A DNA stretch of 51,844 nt, taken from positions 1 through 51,844 of the forward strand of contig JARLGM010000027.1 of NCBI GenBank assembly GCA_031292755.1, given 5' to 3'. Made by a program: the position numbers and the translations under genes. Below, piece by piece: positions 35,932 to 43,917 of this stretch. This DNA comes from Candidatus Sulfopaludibacter sp. (lineage in GTDB: Bacteria > Acidobacteriota > Terriglobia > Bryobacterales > Bryobacteraceae). The number at the start of each line of letters is the position of its first letter. Position 1 is the stretch's first letter. The notes below the pieces were generated by a model. It saw only the letters and a program-made list of their open reading frames with translations. It did not search any database and was not told the origin of the DNA.

Positions 35932-36135
35932 CACGCACCGGCGGCGGGAGCGTGCACAACTGATCCAGCGAAAACCTAACGCCAATAGTGCCGGCGCAAA
36001 ACCAACGGTAGCCAGGAGAGTTCCGGGTTCGCACCCCGACCTTCTTTGGCTCGGCTGCTATTTCGGTTTCAGTGCGATCTGCATGATGGGGCTGTCCTTG
36101 CGCCTGCGCAGCCGCGGGCTTTCCCCCGCAGCCGT

Positions 36136-38607
36136 TTAGTTCGACCCCGCCAGCCCGACCCGCCGCAGCAGGTCCGCAAACCGCGCGTCGCCGCGCACCG
36201 GGTCGAACAGCGGATCCACCTTGAGATACACGAGCCATGCCGACCGGTCGTCGTACGCCTTCTGCATCCAGTCGAAAGCCTGATCCTTTTCGCCCAGCCC
36301 CACGTCGATCACCGCAATCCACATGGGCTGCACGTAAGTCTGTTGCGATCGCTCCTTAAGCTGGTCCAGGACCCGGCGCGCCTCGCCGGCCTGCCCCGCC
36401 ACGGCATAAGCCTGACCCAGGGCAGCCAGTTCGTTGGTATCGCCCTCGGAAACCTCCAGGGCTTTCTTGAATTCCGCAATCGCCTCGGCAAATGCAGGCT
36501 TCTGCTGGTACGCCCGCCCCAGGTATACGTGCGCCGGCAGGAAACTGCCGTCCATCGCCAGCACCTTCTGGCACTGCTCGATGGCCTGGGCATACTGGCG
36601 CATGTAGTAGAAACGATACCCCAGCGCCAGGGTGAACGCGGGCGAAAGCGCATCCAGTTCGTACGCGCGCGTCATCTCCACCAGCGCCCGGTCGCCGTGT
36701 CCCTGGGTCATCAGAAGCTCGCCATACCAGGAATGCGCCGCGGGATAGCCGGCATTCAGATCGATGGCCCGTTTGAACTCCTTCTCCGCGCCGGCCCAGT
36801 CCAGGTCGTGGAACTCTGCCCACGCCAGCGATGTGTGCGCTTCCGCCAGCGTGTCATCCAGGGTAAGCGCCTTCTCCGCCGCGGTCTTTACCTTGGGCAG
36901 CACTTCGCGCGCCGGCAGAACGTTAAAATCCGCCAGCAAGGCGTACGCGTCCGCCTGTCCCGCGAAGGCCAGGGCATACCGCGGATCTTTCTGGATGGCC
37001 TGCTGGAAATAATCAATGCTCTGCTGCAAGCCTTCCAGCGTCCGCTTATTCCACTGATACCGCCCCTGCAGATACAACTGATACGCCGCCGGATCCACCG
37101 TCTGCCGGCGAGTCAGCCGCTGCTTGTCGGCGCCGGTCATCTGCAGCCGCAGCTTCTCAGAAATATCCCGGGAAATCTCTTCCTGGGTCGCCAGAATGTC
37201 ATCCACCTTGCGCGTGTACTGGCTGCCCCAGACCTGCCGGTTACCCCCCACGTCCACCAACTCCGCGCTCACTGTAAATTCGCCGGCACGGCGCACCAGC
37301 CGCCCGGTCAACACCGCCCTCACCTTGAGCTCTTTGCCGGATGTCTGCGGATCCGGCTCTTTCCCTTTGAAATGCGCTACCGCGCTGAACGACCGCACCG
37401 AAAGCTGAGGAAGCTGCGACAGAGTATTGATGATGCTCTCGGTAATGCCGTCGCTCAGGTATTCCGTGCTTTGATCCCCGCCTACATTCACAAACGGCAG
37501 GACCGCGAGGGAATCCAGCGGCTTTTCCCGCAGCAGGAAGTACCACGCCCCCGCCGCCAACAGCGTCGCCAGCACGGCTGTCGCAACCACCTGGCGAATG
37601 CGGGATGGCGCTGGCGCCTGACTTGGGGAACTCACTTCCACCGCCGGAGGAGCCACCGTCTGCCGCCCCGAGGACCACCGGTCGGCAACAGCGGGCGGGC
37701 CCGGAGTCCACGGCTGCGAGATCGTCAAGGCAGCGCGGTTGGAACTGGTATCGCGCTGCAGCCGCTTCAGATCGGCGCGCAAATCCGAGGCGCTCTGGTA
37801 CCGCAGCTCGCGATTCTTCTCCAGCGCCTTATCGATGATGCGCTCAATCTCGCCGGCCGCTTCCGGCCGCAAGCGCGACGGCGCCACCGGCGTGCTCTGC
37901 AGAATGGCCACATAGGTCAGCGCCACACTGGCCGCGGGGAACGGCAGCAAGCCCGTCACCATCTCGTAGAGCACCACTCCGAACGAAAACAGGTCTGTGC
38001 GCGCGTCCAATTCCTCCCCGCGCGCCTGCTCCGGAGACATATAGGCGACTGTCCCGATGGCTGAACCCGGGCTGGTGATCAGTTCGTCGAGCGCCGCGGT
38101 GGCCATCTGCGACGCATGGGGACCACTCGCGCCGCTGCCGCCCACCATCTTCGCAAGGCCGAAATCCAGCATCTTCACCTGCCCGCGATTGGTGACGAAA
38201 ATATTCGCCGGCTTGATATCGCGATGCACGATTCCGCGGGTGTGCGCGGTGTCCAGCGCATCCACCACCTGGATCGCGATCTCCACTACGTCGTCGATCG
38301 ACAGACCCTTGGCGATGCGGTCCTTGAGCGTCTGCCCCTCCAGGCACTCCATCACCAGGAACGGGCGCCCCTCGCATTCGTCGATATCGTGCAGTGTGCA
38401 GATGTTGGGATGATTCAACGCCGAAACAGCGCGTGCTTCCCTTTGAAACCGCTCCAGCGCCGAGCGATCGTTCGCCAGCGTCTCCGGAACAAACTTCAGC
38501 GCCACCGTGCGCCCCAACCGCACATCTTCGGCGCGATACACCACGCCCATGCCGCCCTTCCCCAGGGCGGAGAGAATTTTGTAGTGCGAAAAAGTCTTGC
38601 CGATCAC
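36136..38607 (-). CDS. Ser/Thr protein kinase with transmembrane helix, FlgO-like domain and TPRs
   Basis: An 823-residue membrane kinase. The kinase domain (about 8-285) is intact: GKGGMGVVY loop (16-24), K38 in VALKF, HRDIKPAN (128-135), DFG (148-150), and SPEQARGEELDARTDLFSFG. A Pro/Ser linker leads to one transmembrane helix (about 340-359). The outer part has a FlgO/TolB-N-like domain (LAVLPFVNVGGDQSTEYLSD..., about 367-495) and then TPR repeats (about 515-815). The layout puts the kinase in the cytoplasm and the sensor/scaffold in the periplasm. It is the last gene of an operon with a porin and a small binding protein. Confidence 0.95.
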   Translation of the reverse strand: MIGKTFSHYKILSALGKGGMGVVYRAEDVRLGRTVALKFVPETLANDRSALERFQREARAVSALNHPNICTLHDIDECEGRPFLVMECLEGQTLKDRIAKGLSIDDVVEIAIQVVDALDTAHTRGIVHRDIKPANIFVTNRGQVKMLDFGLAKMVGGSGASGPHASQMATAALDELITSPGSAIGTVAYMSPEQARGEELDARTDLFSFGVVLYEMVTGLLPFPAASVALTYVAILQSTPVAPSRLRPEAAGEIERIIDKALEKNRELRYQSASDLRADLKRLQRDTSSNRAALTISQPWTPGPPAVADRWSSGRQTVAPPAVEVSSPSQAPAPSRIRQVVATAVLATLLAAGAWYFLLREKPLDSLAVLPFVNVGGDQSTEYLSDGITESIINTLSQLPQLSVRSFSAVAHFKGKEPDPQTSGKELKVRAVLTGRLVRRAGEFTVSAELVDVGGNRQVWGSQYTRKVDDILATQEEISRDISEKLRLQMTGADKQRLTRRQTVDPAAYQLYLQGRYQWNKRTLEGLQQSIDYFQQAIQKDPRYALAFAGQADAYALLADFNVLPAREVLPKVKTAAEKALTLDDTLAEAHTSLAWAEFHDLDWAGAEKEFKRAIDLNAGYPAAHSWYGELLMTQGHGDRALVEMTRAYELDALSPAFTLALGYRFYYMRQYAQAIEQCQKVLAMDGSFLPAHVYLGRAYQQKPAFAEAIAEFKKALEVSEGDTNELAALGQAYAVAGQAGEARRVLDQLKERSQQTYVQPMWIAVIDVGLGEKDQAFDWMQKAYDDRSAWLVYLKVDPLFDPVRGDARFADLLRRVGLAGSN

Positions 38608-38618
38608 AATGCCAACTC

Positions 38619-39092
38619 CTAATGGAGTGGATATTCTTTCGCACCCGGGAGCAAGCCGTTGATCTTCAGCACCTTTAATCCCTTCGGAACCTGGTCCGCA
38701 TCCACGAACGCCACCGCTCCCGGCGTTCCGCCCACCAGATCCACTGCCATCTCGTTAGAGTAGACGATTCTGGGCCCGCTCGCCGCCTCGGCGCGAAACA
38801 CCTTGGCGATCCAGTACTGCCGGAACTGCGCCTCCGACATCTGGTAAATGTTCTTCAGTACCACGTCGCGCTCGTGTGCCCCGGGGGCGCGCACCAGCAA
38901 CGTAACCCGCACGTTCGACGTCCAGAACTGCCGGTCGCCCAGAAACAGGCGCCGCAGTTCCCCAAACGTAAGGTTGTTTACCGGCACGTCCGGCCGCACC
39001 ACAATGGCGATATCCGCAGCCTGCGCCGCCATACTCGCCGTGCCAACCACCGCCAGCCACATCGCCCGTCTCCAAAAGGTCCAGTTCTTCAT
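38619..39092 (-). CDS. Small PstS-like periplasmic substrate-binding protein
   Basis: A 157-residue exported protein; signal MKNWTFWRRAMWLAVVGTASMAAQA. The mature part (ADIAIVVRPDVPVNNLTFGELRRLFLGD...) resembles a single lobe of the PBP-like-2/PstS fold, with the typical ending GAVAFVDADQVPKGLKVLKING. It is about half the length of a transport-type PstS, and no ABC permease or ATPase is adjacent. It may serve as an anion (phosphate) sensor rather than transporter. Located 8 bp after the porin gene and 11 bp before the kinase gene. Confidence 0.82.
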   Translation of the reverse strand: MKNWTFWRRAMWLAVVGTASMAAQAADIAIVVRPDVPVNNLTFGELRRLFLGDRQFWTSNVRVTLLVRAPGAHERDVVLKNIYQMSEAQFRQYWIAKVFRAEAASGPRIVYSNEMAVDLVGGTPGAVAFVDADQVPKGLKVLKINGLLPGAKEYPLH

Positions 39093-39100
39093 GGGCTGCC

Positions 39101-40387
39101 CTAGAAGGTGAAACTTGTCTGCCCAAAGAACCCGTAGAACGATGGGAAATCGCGGCGCACATACTGCCGGAATTCGAACTTGAACGCGGCAAACGTGGTG
39201 ATGTCATAGCGCACGCCGTACGTGGAAGCGTGGAAAGTAGGCACCACCGGCCGGAAAATCGCGTCCGACTTCGGTACGTGAATATACTCGAAGCGGTAAT
39301 ACGGCTTCCACAGCTTCTGCAGCCATGGCAGCCGGTATGCTGTTTGTGCGTAATACGCCTGGCTGTGGGACACCGTTCCGCCGCCGATGGGCCGGTGCTC
39401 CACATTGGCAAACTCGGCGATAAACTCCGGCGTCTCTTTGTGCCAGACTACGTGAGCCGATTCGATCCACTCCCGCGCGGCCGGCGCCGTCAGCGGGTTC
39501 AACTCATCACGATACGCCGAGGCGCCTACCTGGAGCGCGTACAGTGCGTCCGGCCTCACGAACGCATTCACCAGCCAGGCCCGATTGTTGTTGATGTCGC
39601 TGAAATCGCCGCCGCGGCTGATCACCTGCCCGCGCCCGTTCCCCATTCCCGCTTCGTAATTCAGATTCAGCCCACCCGCCGGAATGGCTCCCTCGGCCAG
39701 ACTGCCCAGGAAGTGAACCGGAATAAAACTGCCGCCGAACTGCACCATCTCCGGCCGGCTGATGGTCGTCTGGAGCCACTGCCCGTGATGGAACGCGGTG
39801 TTCCAGTAATTGATCGGCGTGTGGTAGCGGCCAAACGAAAGTTTGAAATAGTCGTTCAGGTCATAGCGGATAATCACGCGCTCGACCTCCGGGTTAAATC
39901 CCGGCGCCGGCGGCGATCCCGTACCCGCATCGGGGCGCGCCGTGAGCGTAAGCTCTCCGAACATCGTCACCCGCGACGAAAGCGCCGAGCTGAGATGCAG
40001 GGTGAACTGGCCTTCTTCAAATCCGCTGTGCGGCGACAGAAGCGTCTGTGCGCCGAAACCGGTGGCGGCGCTGTGGAGGTCGGTTGCCGAAAAATCGATG
40101 TCGCCGAAGCCGGCGATCTTCAACGAAGGGTATACCGGCGCGGCTTCCGCCGTCACCGCCTGCGACACCGGCGGCCGTTCGTGGGTTTCGTGTATGGCCT
40201 GTGTGGCCGGAACCACGGGCTTGGCCGGCGCTTTCGCCCCCTCCAGTTCCGCAACCCGTTTCTCGAGCCCGTCAATCCGGGCGAGCAGCCTGTCAATCAA
40301 TTCCTTCGTCGCCGGGTCCATTGTCTGTCCCGCGACCGATGGCGCACCCAGTCCCAGCGCGACGAACAGCAGCACAATTCGACTCAT
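39101..40387 (-). CDS. Outer-membrane porin-like protein with N-terminal coiled coil
   Basis: About 428 residues. Signal MSRIVLLFVALGLGAPSVAGQ (ATG 40387), then a short coiled coil (TKELIDRLLARIDGLEKRVAELEG) and a Pro/Ala linker. The rest is rich in alternating amphipathic beta-strand patterns and ends in Phe (SFTF), the typical C-terminal signal of outer-membrane barrels. It resembles OprP/porin-type proteins associated with phosphate-like ligands, but specificity is not readable. First gene of the porin/binding-protein/kinase operon. Confidence 0.82.
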   Translation of the reverse strand: MSRIVLLFVALGLGAPSVAGQTMDPATKELIDRLLARIDGLEKRVAELEGAKAPAKPVVPATQAIHETHERPPVSQAVTAEAAPVYPSLKIAGFGDIDFSATDLHSAATGFGAQTLLSPHSGFEEGQFTLHLSSALSSRVTMFGELTLTARPDAGTGSPPAPGFNPEVERVIIRYDLNDYFKLSFGRYHTPINYWNTAFHHGQWLQTTISRPEMVQFGGSFIPVHFLGSLAEGAIPAGGLNLNYEAGMGNGRGQVISRGGDFSDINNNRAWLVNAFVRPDALYALQVGASAYRDELNPLTAPAAREWIESAHVVWHKETPEFIAEFANVEHRPIGGGTVSHSQAYYAQTAYRLPWLQKLWKPYYRFEYIHVPKSDAIFRPVVPTFHASTYGVRYDITTFAAFKFEFRQYVRRDFPSFYGFFGQTSFTF

Positions 40388-40771
40388 CTCGTCCCTCGGT
40401 AGTTCGTCACCCAAAGTCGGCGAATGTTTTTAGAAGGTTACCACAAAGGTGGAGCAGACGCTCTGAAAATAGACCGGCAGTACATACCCCCAGCCAATGC
40501 CCCTGGCCCGTTAAGCGGCCATTGCGGATCGGTCGCCGTCGAACCGGTATGTCCGGGGTGCAGTGATTGATATTCGCCACGAAGTTCAGGTCCAGCCGAA
40601 ACTCGCACACCACACCCGAAACCGCCCCGGCCGCCAGTGCCGGCGAATCGATGCCTGTGACTCCGGGGTCGCCATCCGCCATTTGTCGCAGCGTAGCTTC
40701 CATCGCCTCAACCACTTACGCGTGAACCATCCTCCTACCCCCAATCCCCGCCCCCAACCCCCGGCTTTCTG
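40388..40771. other. Intergenic region between divergent porin and sigma operons
   Basis: This 384-bp gap holds upstream sequences of both operons. On the minus strand a GTAACC at about 40439-40434 lies about 50 bp before the porin start. A minus-strand open stretch (40407-40715, 102 codons, with VCEFRLDLNFVANINHC) has no recognised family and ordinary third-base composition. I consider it a weak candidate at best. A C-rich track (about 40735-40762) precedes the sigma promoter. Confidence 0.4.
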
Positions 40772-40799
40772 GTAACCTTTTCACGTCCCCACAGTATTC
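40772..40799 (+). promoter_or_regulatory. Candidate ECF-sigma autoregulatory promoter
   Basis: GTAACC (40772-40777), 16 nt, GTATTC (40794-40799). The ATG of the sigma gene is at 40804, so the start of transcription should fall at or near this codon, giving a leaderless message or use of ATG 40813. The element matches the one before the ADOP permease (13024-13051) in both boxes, in spacing and in the TTTT following the -35. Confidence 0.58.
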
Positions 40800-40803
40800 C
40801 CTT

Positions 40804-41364
40804 ATGAAAAGCATGGAGGACGAACAGATCATGCGCGATGTCCGGGCCGGGGAGGTCGGCAAGCTGGAAACGCTTTTCGACCGCCACAGCCGGGCCTTGC
40901 TGCACCATTTCTTGCACCTCACCGGCAACCGCGCGGTGAGTGAAGATCTGGTGCAGGAGGTGTTTTTCCGGATCCTGAAGTACCGGCACACCTATCAGAA
41001 CGAATCGACGTTCCGCGCGTGGATGTTCCAGATTGGCCGCAACGTCCACATCGATCAGGCGGCGCGCCACAAGGCGGAAGTCGCCATGCCGGAGGATTCG
41101 ACGAACTTCAGCAGCCGCGAAGTCTCGCCGGACCGCCAGGTTCAGAACAAGCAGGAGGCCGCTCTTCTGCATCGCGCTCTGGCGTCGCTGCCGGAGGATA
41201 AACGCGAAGTGCTCATCATGAGCCGGTTTCTGGATCTGAAGTATGAAGAGATCGCCACCGTTCTGAAATGCGAAGTGGGGACGGTCAAAGTGCGAGTCTA
41301 CCGGGCGCTGCGCGAATTAGGCGACCGGTTTTTTGCACTGCGCGGAGAGCGAGCAGCAACATGA
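40804..41364 (+). CDS. ECF RNA polymerase sigma factor
   Basis: A 186-residue ECF sigma factor. Region 2: LETLFDRHSRALLHHFLHLTG and SEDLVQEVFFRILKYRHTY, then STFRAWMFQIGRNVHIDQAARHK (about 20-90). Region 4: LASLPEDKREVLIMSRFLDLKYEEIATVL and HTH CEVGTVKVRVYRALRELGDRFF (about 120-178). The next gene, overlapping by ATGA, encodes its likely anti-sigma. Target genes likely include its own operon and, from a shared promoter, the ADOP permease at 13 kb. Confidence 0.93.
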   Translation: MKSMEDEQIMRDVRAGEVGKLETLFDRHSRALLHHFLHLTGNRAVSEDLVQEVFFRILKYRHTYQNESTFRAWMFQIGRNVHIDQAARHKAEVAMPEDSTNFSSREVSPDRQVQNKQEAALLHRALASLPEDKREVLIMSRFLDLKYEEIATVLKCEVGTVKVRVYRALRELGDRFFALRGERAAT

Positions 41365-42215
41365 TTTGCGAACGGGTCAAGGAACAGATTCCCGAATGTC
41401 TGGCGGGCCGCCTGGAAAAAGCGGAACGTGAAAAGGTCATCGAACACCTGGAAACCTGCGCCGGCTGCCGCAATGAGCTGGCGGAGTTGGGCGCCGTGTG
41501 GCGCGGCATGGAAGCGCTGGCCATTCCCGCCGAGCCCGAACCTGTCATGAAGAGCCGGTTTATGGAAGTGATGGAAGCCTACCAGGAGGGTTTGCTGGCA
41601 GCGCAGGAACATGCCCGGCGCGAAACGGCCCCGGTCGCCGCGCCGGAGCGCGGTTGGGCCGGCTTCTGGCCGCGGCGGCCGCTATGGCAGGTCGCGCTGG
41701 CTTTCGCCTTATTGCTGGCCGGCATCTTCGCGGGCCGCTTCGCCGCCCTGCCGCGCGGTGAAAATCCGGAAATGGCGCAGTTGAAAGGGCAGGTGGAAGG
41801 CCTGCGCCAATTGGTGGCCCTTTCCATGCTTCGGGAGCAATCGCCCAGCCAGCGGCTGCAGGGCGTCACCTATAGCGTGCAGATGGCGCAGGCAGACCCG
41901 CAGGTGGAGCAGGCTCTGCTGCATGCCGTGACCCAGGACCCCAACATCAACGTGCGGCTCTCCGCGGTGGAAGCGCTGGAAAAATACGCGGCCAAGCCGG
42001 AGATCCGCCGCGCCCTGGAAGACGCCATTGGCGTGCAGGAATCGCCGCTGGTGCAGGTGGCCCTGGTCGAACTGCTGGTCCATTTAAACGATACCGACTC
42101 CGCGCCCGCGCTGGAAAAAGTGGTGCGAGATCCCCAGACCGATGAGACCGTACGCCAGCATGCCGCCCAGGCGTTGCAAAGGCTGGGCGCAAAGGATATA
42201 GGAGTGCCAAGATGA
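41361..42215 (+). CDS. Zinc-finger anti-sigma factor with HEAT-repeat periplasmic domain
   Basis: A 284-residue membrane protein. The N-terminal zf-HC2 has H-x3-C-x2-C in HLETCAGC (about 29-36). A single transmembrane helix follows (WQVALAFALLLAGIFAGRFA, about 114-133). Next is a short coiled coil (EMAQLKGQVEGLRQLVALSML), then HEAT-like repeats: NVRLSAVEALEKYA (about 196-209), SPLVQVALVELLVHLND and DETVRQHAAQALQRLG. The HEAT part would lie in the periplasm and could sense protein partners. ATG 41361 overlaps the sigma stop; its own stop overlaps the DUF4097 start. Confidence 0.88.
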   Translation: MICERVKEQIPECLAGRLEKAEREKVIEHLETCAGCRNELAELGAVWRGMEALAIPAEPEPVMKSRFMEVMEAYQEGLLAAQEHARRETAPVAAPERGWAGFWPRRPLWQVALAFALLLAGIFAGRFAALPRGENPEMAQLKGQVEGLRQLVALSMLREQSPSQRLQGVTYSVQMAQADPQVEQALLHAVTQDPNINVRLSAVEALEKYAAKPEIRRALEDAIGVQESPLVQVALVELLVHLNDTDSAPALEKVVRDPQTDETVRQHAAQALQRLGAKDIGVPR

Positions 42216-43066
42216 GACCGCTCACCCTGCCCTTAATGGTCCTGCTGGCCGCGCTCGCCGCCGCTGGAGCCGATTGGCGCGACTGGAAATACGAGGACAA
42301 CGAAACCATTACCCGCTCCTTCGACGTCCGCGCTTCCGGCCGCAAGCTGCTGGTCGACAACATCAGCGGCTTCATCCACGTGACCGGATACGAAGGCACG
42401 CAGATTCAGTTGAACGTCCACAAGCACATCCAGGCGCGGTCGCCGGAAGCCGTCCAGGAAGCCAAGCGGGAAGTGAAGCTCGATATGTCGCAGCAAGGCA
42501 GCTTCGTCCGTCTCTACGAGGATGGCCCCTTTCGCAGCGGCAACGGCACTAACTATCGCGGCGAGGATTATTACGGCTATCGCGTCAATTTCGATTTCGA
42601 AATTCAGGTGCCGCGGGAAACCGAATTGAGCCTGAAAAACATTACCAGCGAAATCACCGTGAAGCGCACCATCGGGGATTTCGAAATTCACGGGCTCAAC
42701 GGCGGCATCGATATGGACGAGGTGGCGGGTTCCGGCACGGTACGCACCTTGAATGGCAAGCTCCGGATCGCGTTCACCAAAAACCCCGAGCGCGACAGCG
42801 AGTTCCACACCCTGAACGGCGCCATGGATGTCTACTTCAAAGAACCATTGAATGCCGACCTGCGCTTCAAGACGCTGAACGGCGGAGTGTATGCGGATTT
42901 CGATGTGACGCCGATTCCCACCACGACGCAGGCTGCGGAACAACGCAACGGAAAATTTTATTACCTGTCCAACCGGAATGGATCGGCGCGCGCCGGCAAA
43001 GGCGGCCCGGCTCTGACGTTCGATGGCTTGAACGGCGCGATTCGCCTGCATACGAAGACGTTATAG
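42212..43066 (+). CDS. DUF4097 family exported beta-helix-like protein (first copy)
   Basis: A 284-residue secreted protein; signal MRPLTLPLMVLLAALAAAGA. The domain consists of short beta repeats typical of DUF4097/adhesin-like right-handed folds: LLVDNISGFIHVTGYEG, LSLKNITSEITVKRTIGDF, EIHGLNGGIDMDEVAGSG, VRTLNGKLRIAFTKN, FHTLNGAMDVYFK, FKTLNGGVYADFD and FDGLNGAIRL. The repeated x-L-N-G is striking. Function unknown; its place after sigma/anti-sigma genes suggests an envelope stress product. Starts by ATGA overlap. Confidence 0.85.
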   Translation: MRPLTLPLMVLLAALAAAGADWRDWKYEDNETITRSFDVRASGRKLLVDNISGFIHVTGYEGTQIQLNVHKHIQARSPEAVQEAKREVKLDMSQQGSFVRLYEDGPFRSGNGTNYRGEDYYGYRVNFDFEIQVPRETELSLKNITSEITVKRTIGDFEIHGLNGGIDMDEVAGSGTVRTLNGKLRIAFTKNPERDSEFHTLNGAMDVYFKEPLNADLRFKTLNGGVYADFDVTPIPTTTQAAEQRNGKFYYLSNRNGSARAGKGGPALTFDGLNGAIRLHTKTL

Positions 43067-43077
43067 AGGTTACTGTC

Positions 43078-43884
43078 ATGAAACGCTTCATCGCCCTCGT
43101 GGGCACGATTTTGGCTGTGTGCGCGCTTGCCGGCGCTCAAGAGTTCGCGGGGAATCGCGTCGTCGTCCCCGGACGCAACGGGGCACACGCCCGCATCGTG
43201 GAAGCCAACGTCATCAATGGCTCGGTAGTGGTCCGAACCGGCAGCGGCAACGACATCATCGTGGAGACCGCGGGCGCCCGGGGGCGCAGCTCCTCCGACA
43301 GCCGCGCACCGCAAGGCATGCATCGCATCGATGTTCCGTGGAACGCGCCGCTCCAGGTGGAAGAAAGCGGCGACACCGTTCACGTCAACGTCTCCCCGCG
43401 GGCCGACGGAGATACCATCACCATGACCGTCCCGGCGAATACTTCCCTCAAACTCAACCTCACCCACGGCAGCATTAACGTGGAGGGCGTGCACGGGGAA
43501 ATCGATGCGGAAAGCACGCACGGCGATATCAATCTGAACAATGTTTCCGGCACGGTCGTGGCCAATACCGTTCACGGGTCGTTGAAGGCATCCATGAGCC
43601 AGGTCGATCCATCCAAGCCCCTTTCGTTCACCACCATGAACGGAGATATCGATGTGGCCCTGCCCGCCGATCTGAAGGCCAACGTCAAACTGCGCGCCCT
43701 GCGCGGCGAAATCTGGAGCGATTTCGACATGAAACTCACCGGCAGTTCCCCCTCGACGCGCCGCGTCGGCAACGGACGCATGCAGATCATGATGGATAAA
43801 ACGATGAATGGCACCATCAACGGCGGCGGCGTCGACGCCACCTTCTACACGGTCAACGGCAAGATCACCATTCGCAAGAAGTAG
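43078..43884 (+). CDS. DUF4097 family exported beta-helix-like protein (second copy)
   Basis: A 268-residue secreted protein; signal MKRFIALVGTILAVCALAGAQ. Like its neighbour it is built from short beta repeats: VEANVINGSVVVRTGSGND, LKLNLTHGSINVEGVHGEI, DAESTHGDINLNNVSGT, VVANTVHGSLKASMS, FTTMNGDIDVALP, VKLRALRGEIWSDFD, MNGTINGGGVDATFYTVNGKI. Here x-x-H-G alternates with x-N-G. The two DUF4097 genes probably arose by duplication and then diverged. 11 bp separates it from the first copy. Confidence 0.85.
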   Translation: MKRFIALVGTILAVCALAGAQEFAGNRVVVPGRNGAHARIVEANVINGSVVVRTGSGNDIIVETAGARGRSSSDSRAPQGMHRIDVPWNAPLQVEESGDTVHVNVSPRADGDTITMTVPANTSLKLNLTHGSINVEGVHGEIDAESTHGDINLNNVSGTVVANTVHGSLKASMSQVDPSKPLSFTTMNGDIDVALPADLKANVKLRALRGEIWSDFDMKLTGSSPSTRRVGNGRMQIMMDKTMNGTINGGGVDATFYTVNGKITIRKK

Positions 43885-43917
43885 TGCGGTAGGCCTCCGG
43901 GCCGCGCGCATGCCAGA

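Noticed and set aside
36022-36048. tRNA T-arm-like sequence (GGGTTCGCACCCC)
   Set aside because: The invariant A of the T-loop is absent and no acceptor, D or anticodon arms can be folded around it.
36046-38064. A 672-codon plus-strand open stretch over the kinase gene
   Set aside because: Opposite-strand shadow of the Ser/Thr kinase, rich in Arg, His and Gln, with no domain.
40407-40715. A 102-codon minus-strand frame before the porin
   Set aside because: No family resemblance, no ribosome site, and coding signal no better than background; kept only as a note on the intergenic region.
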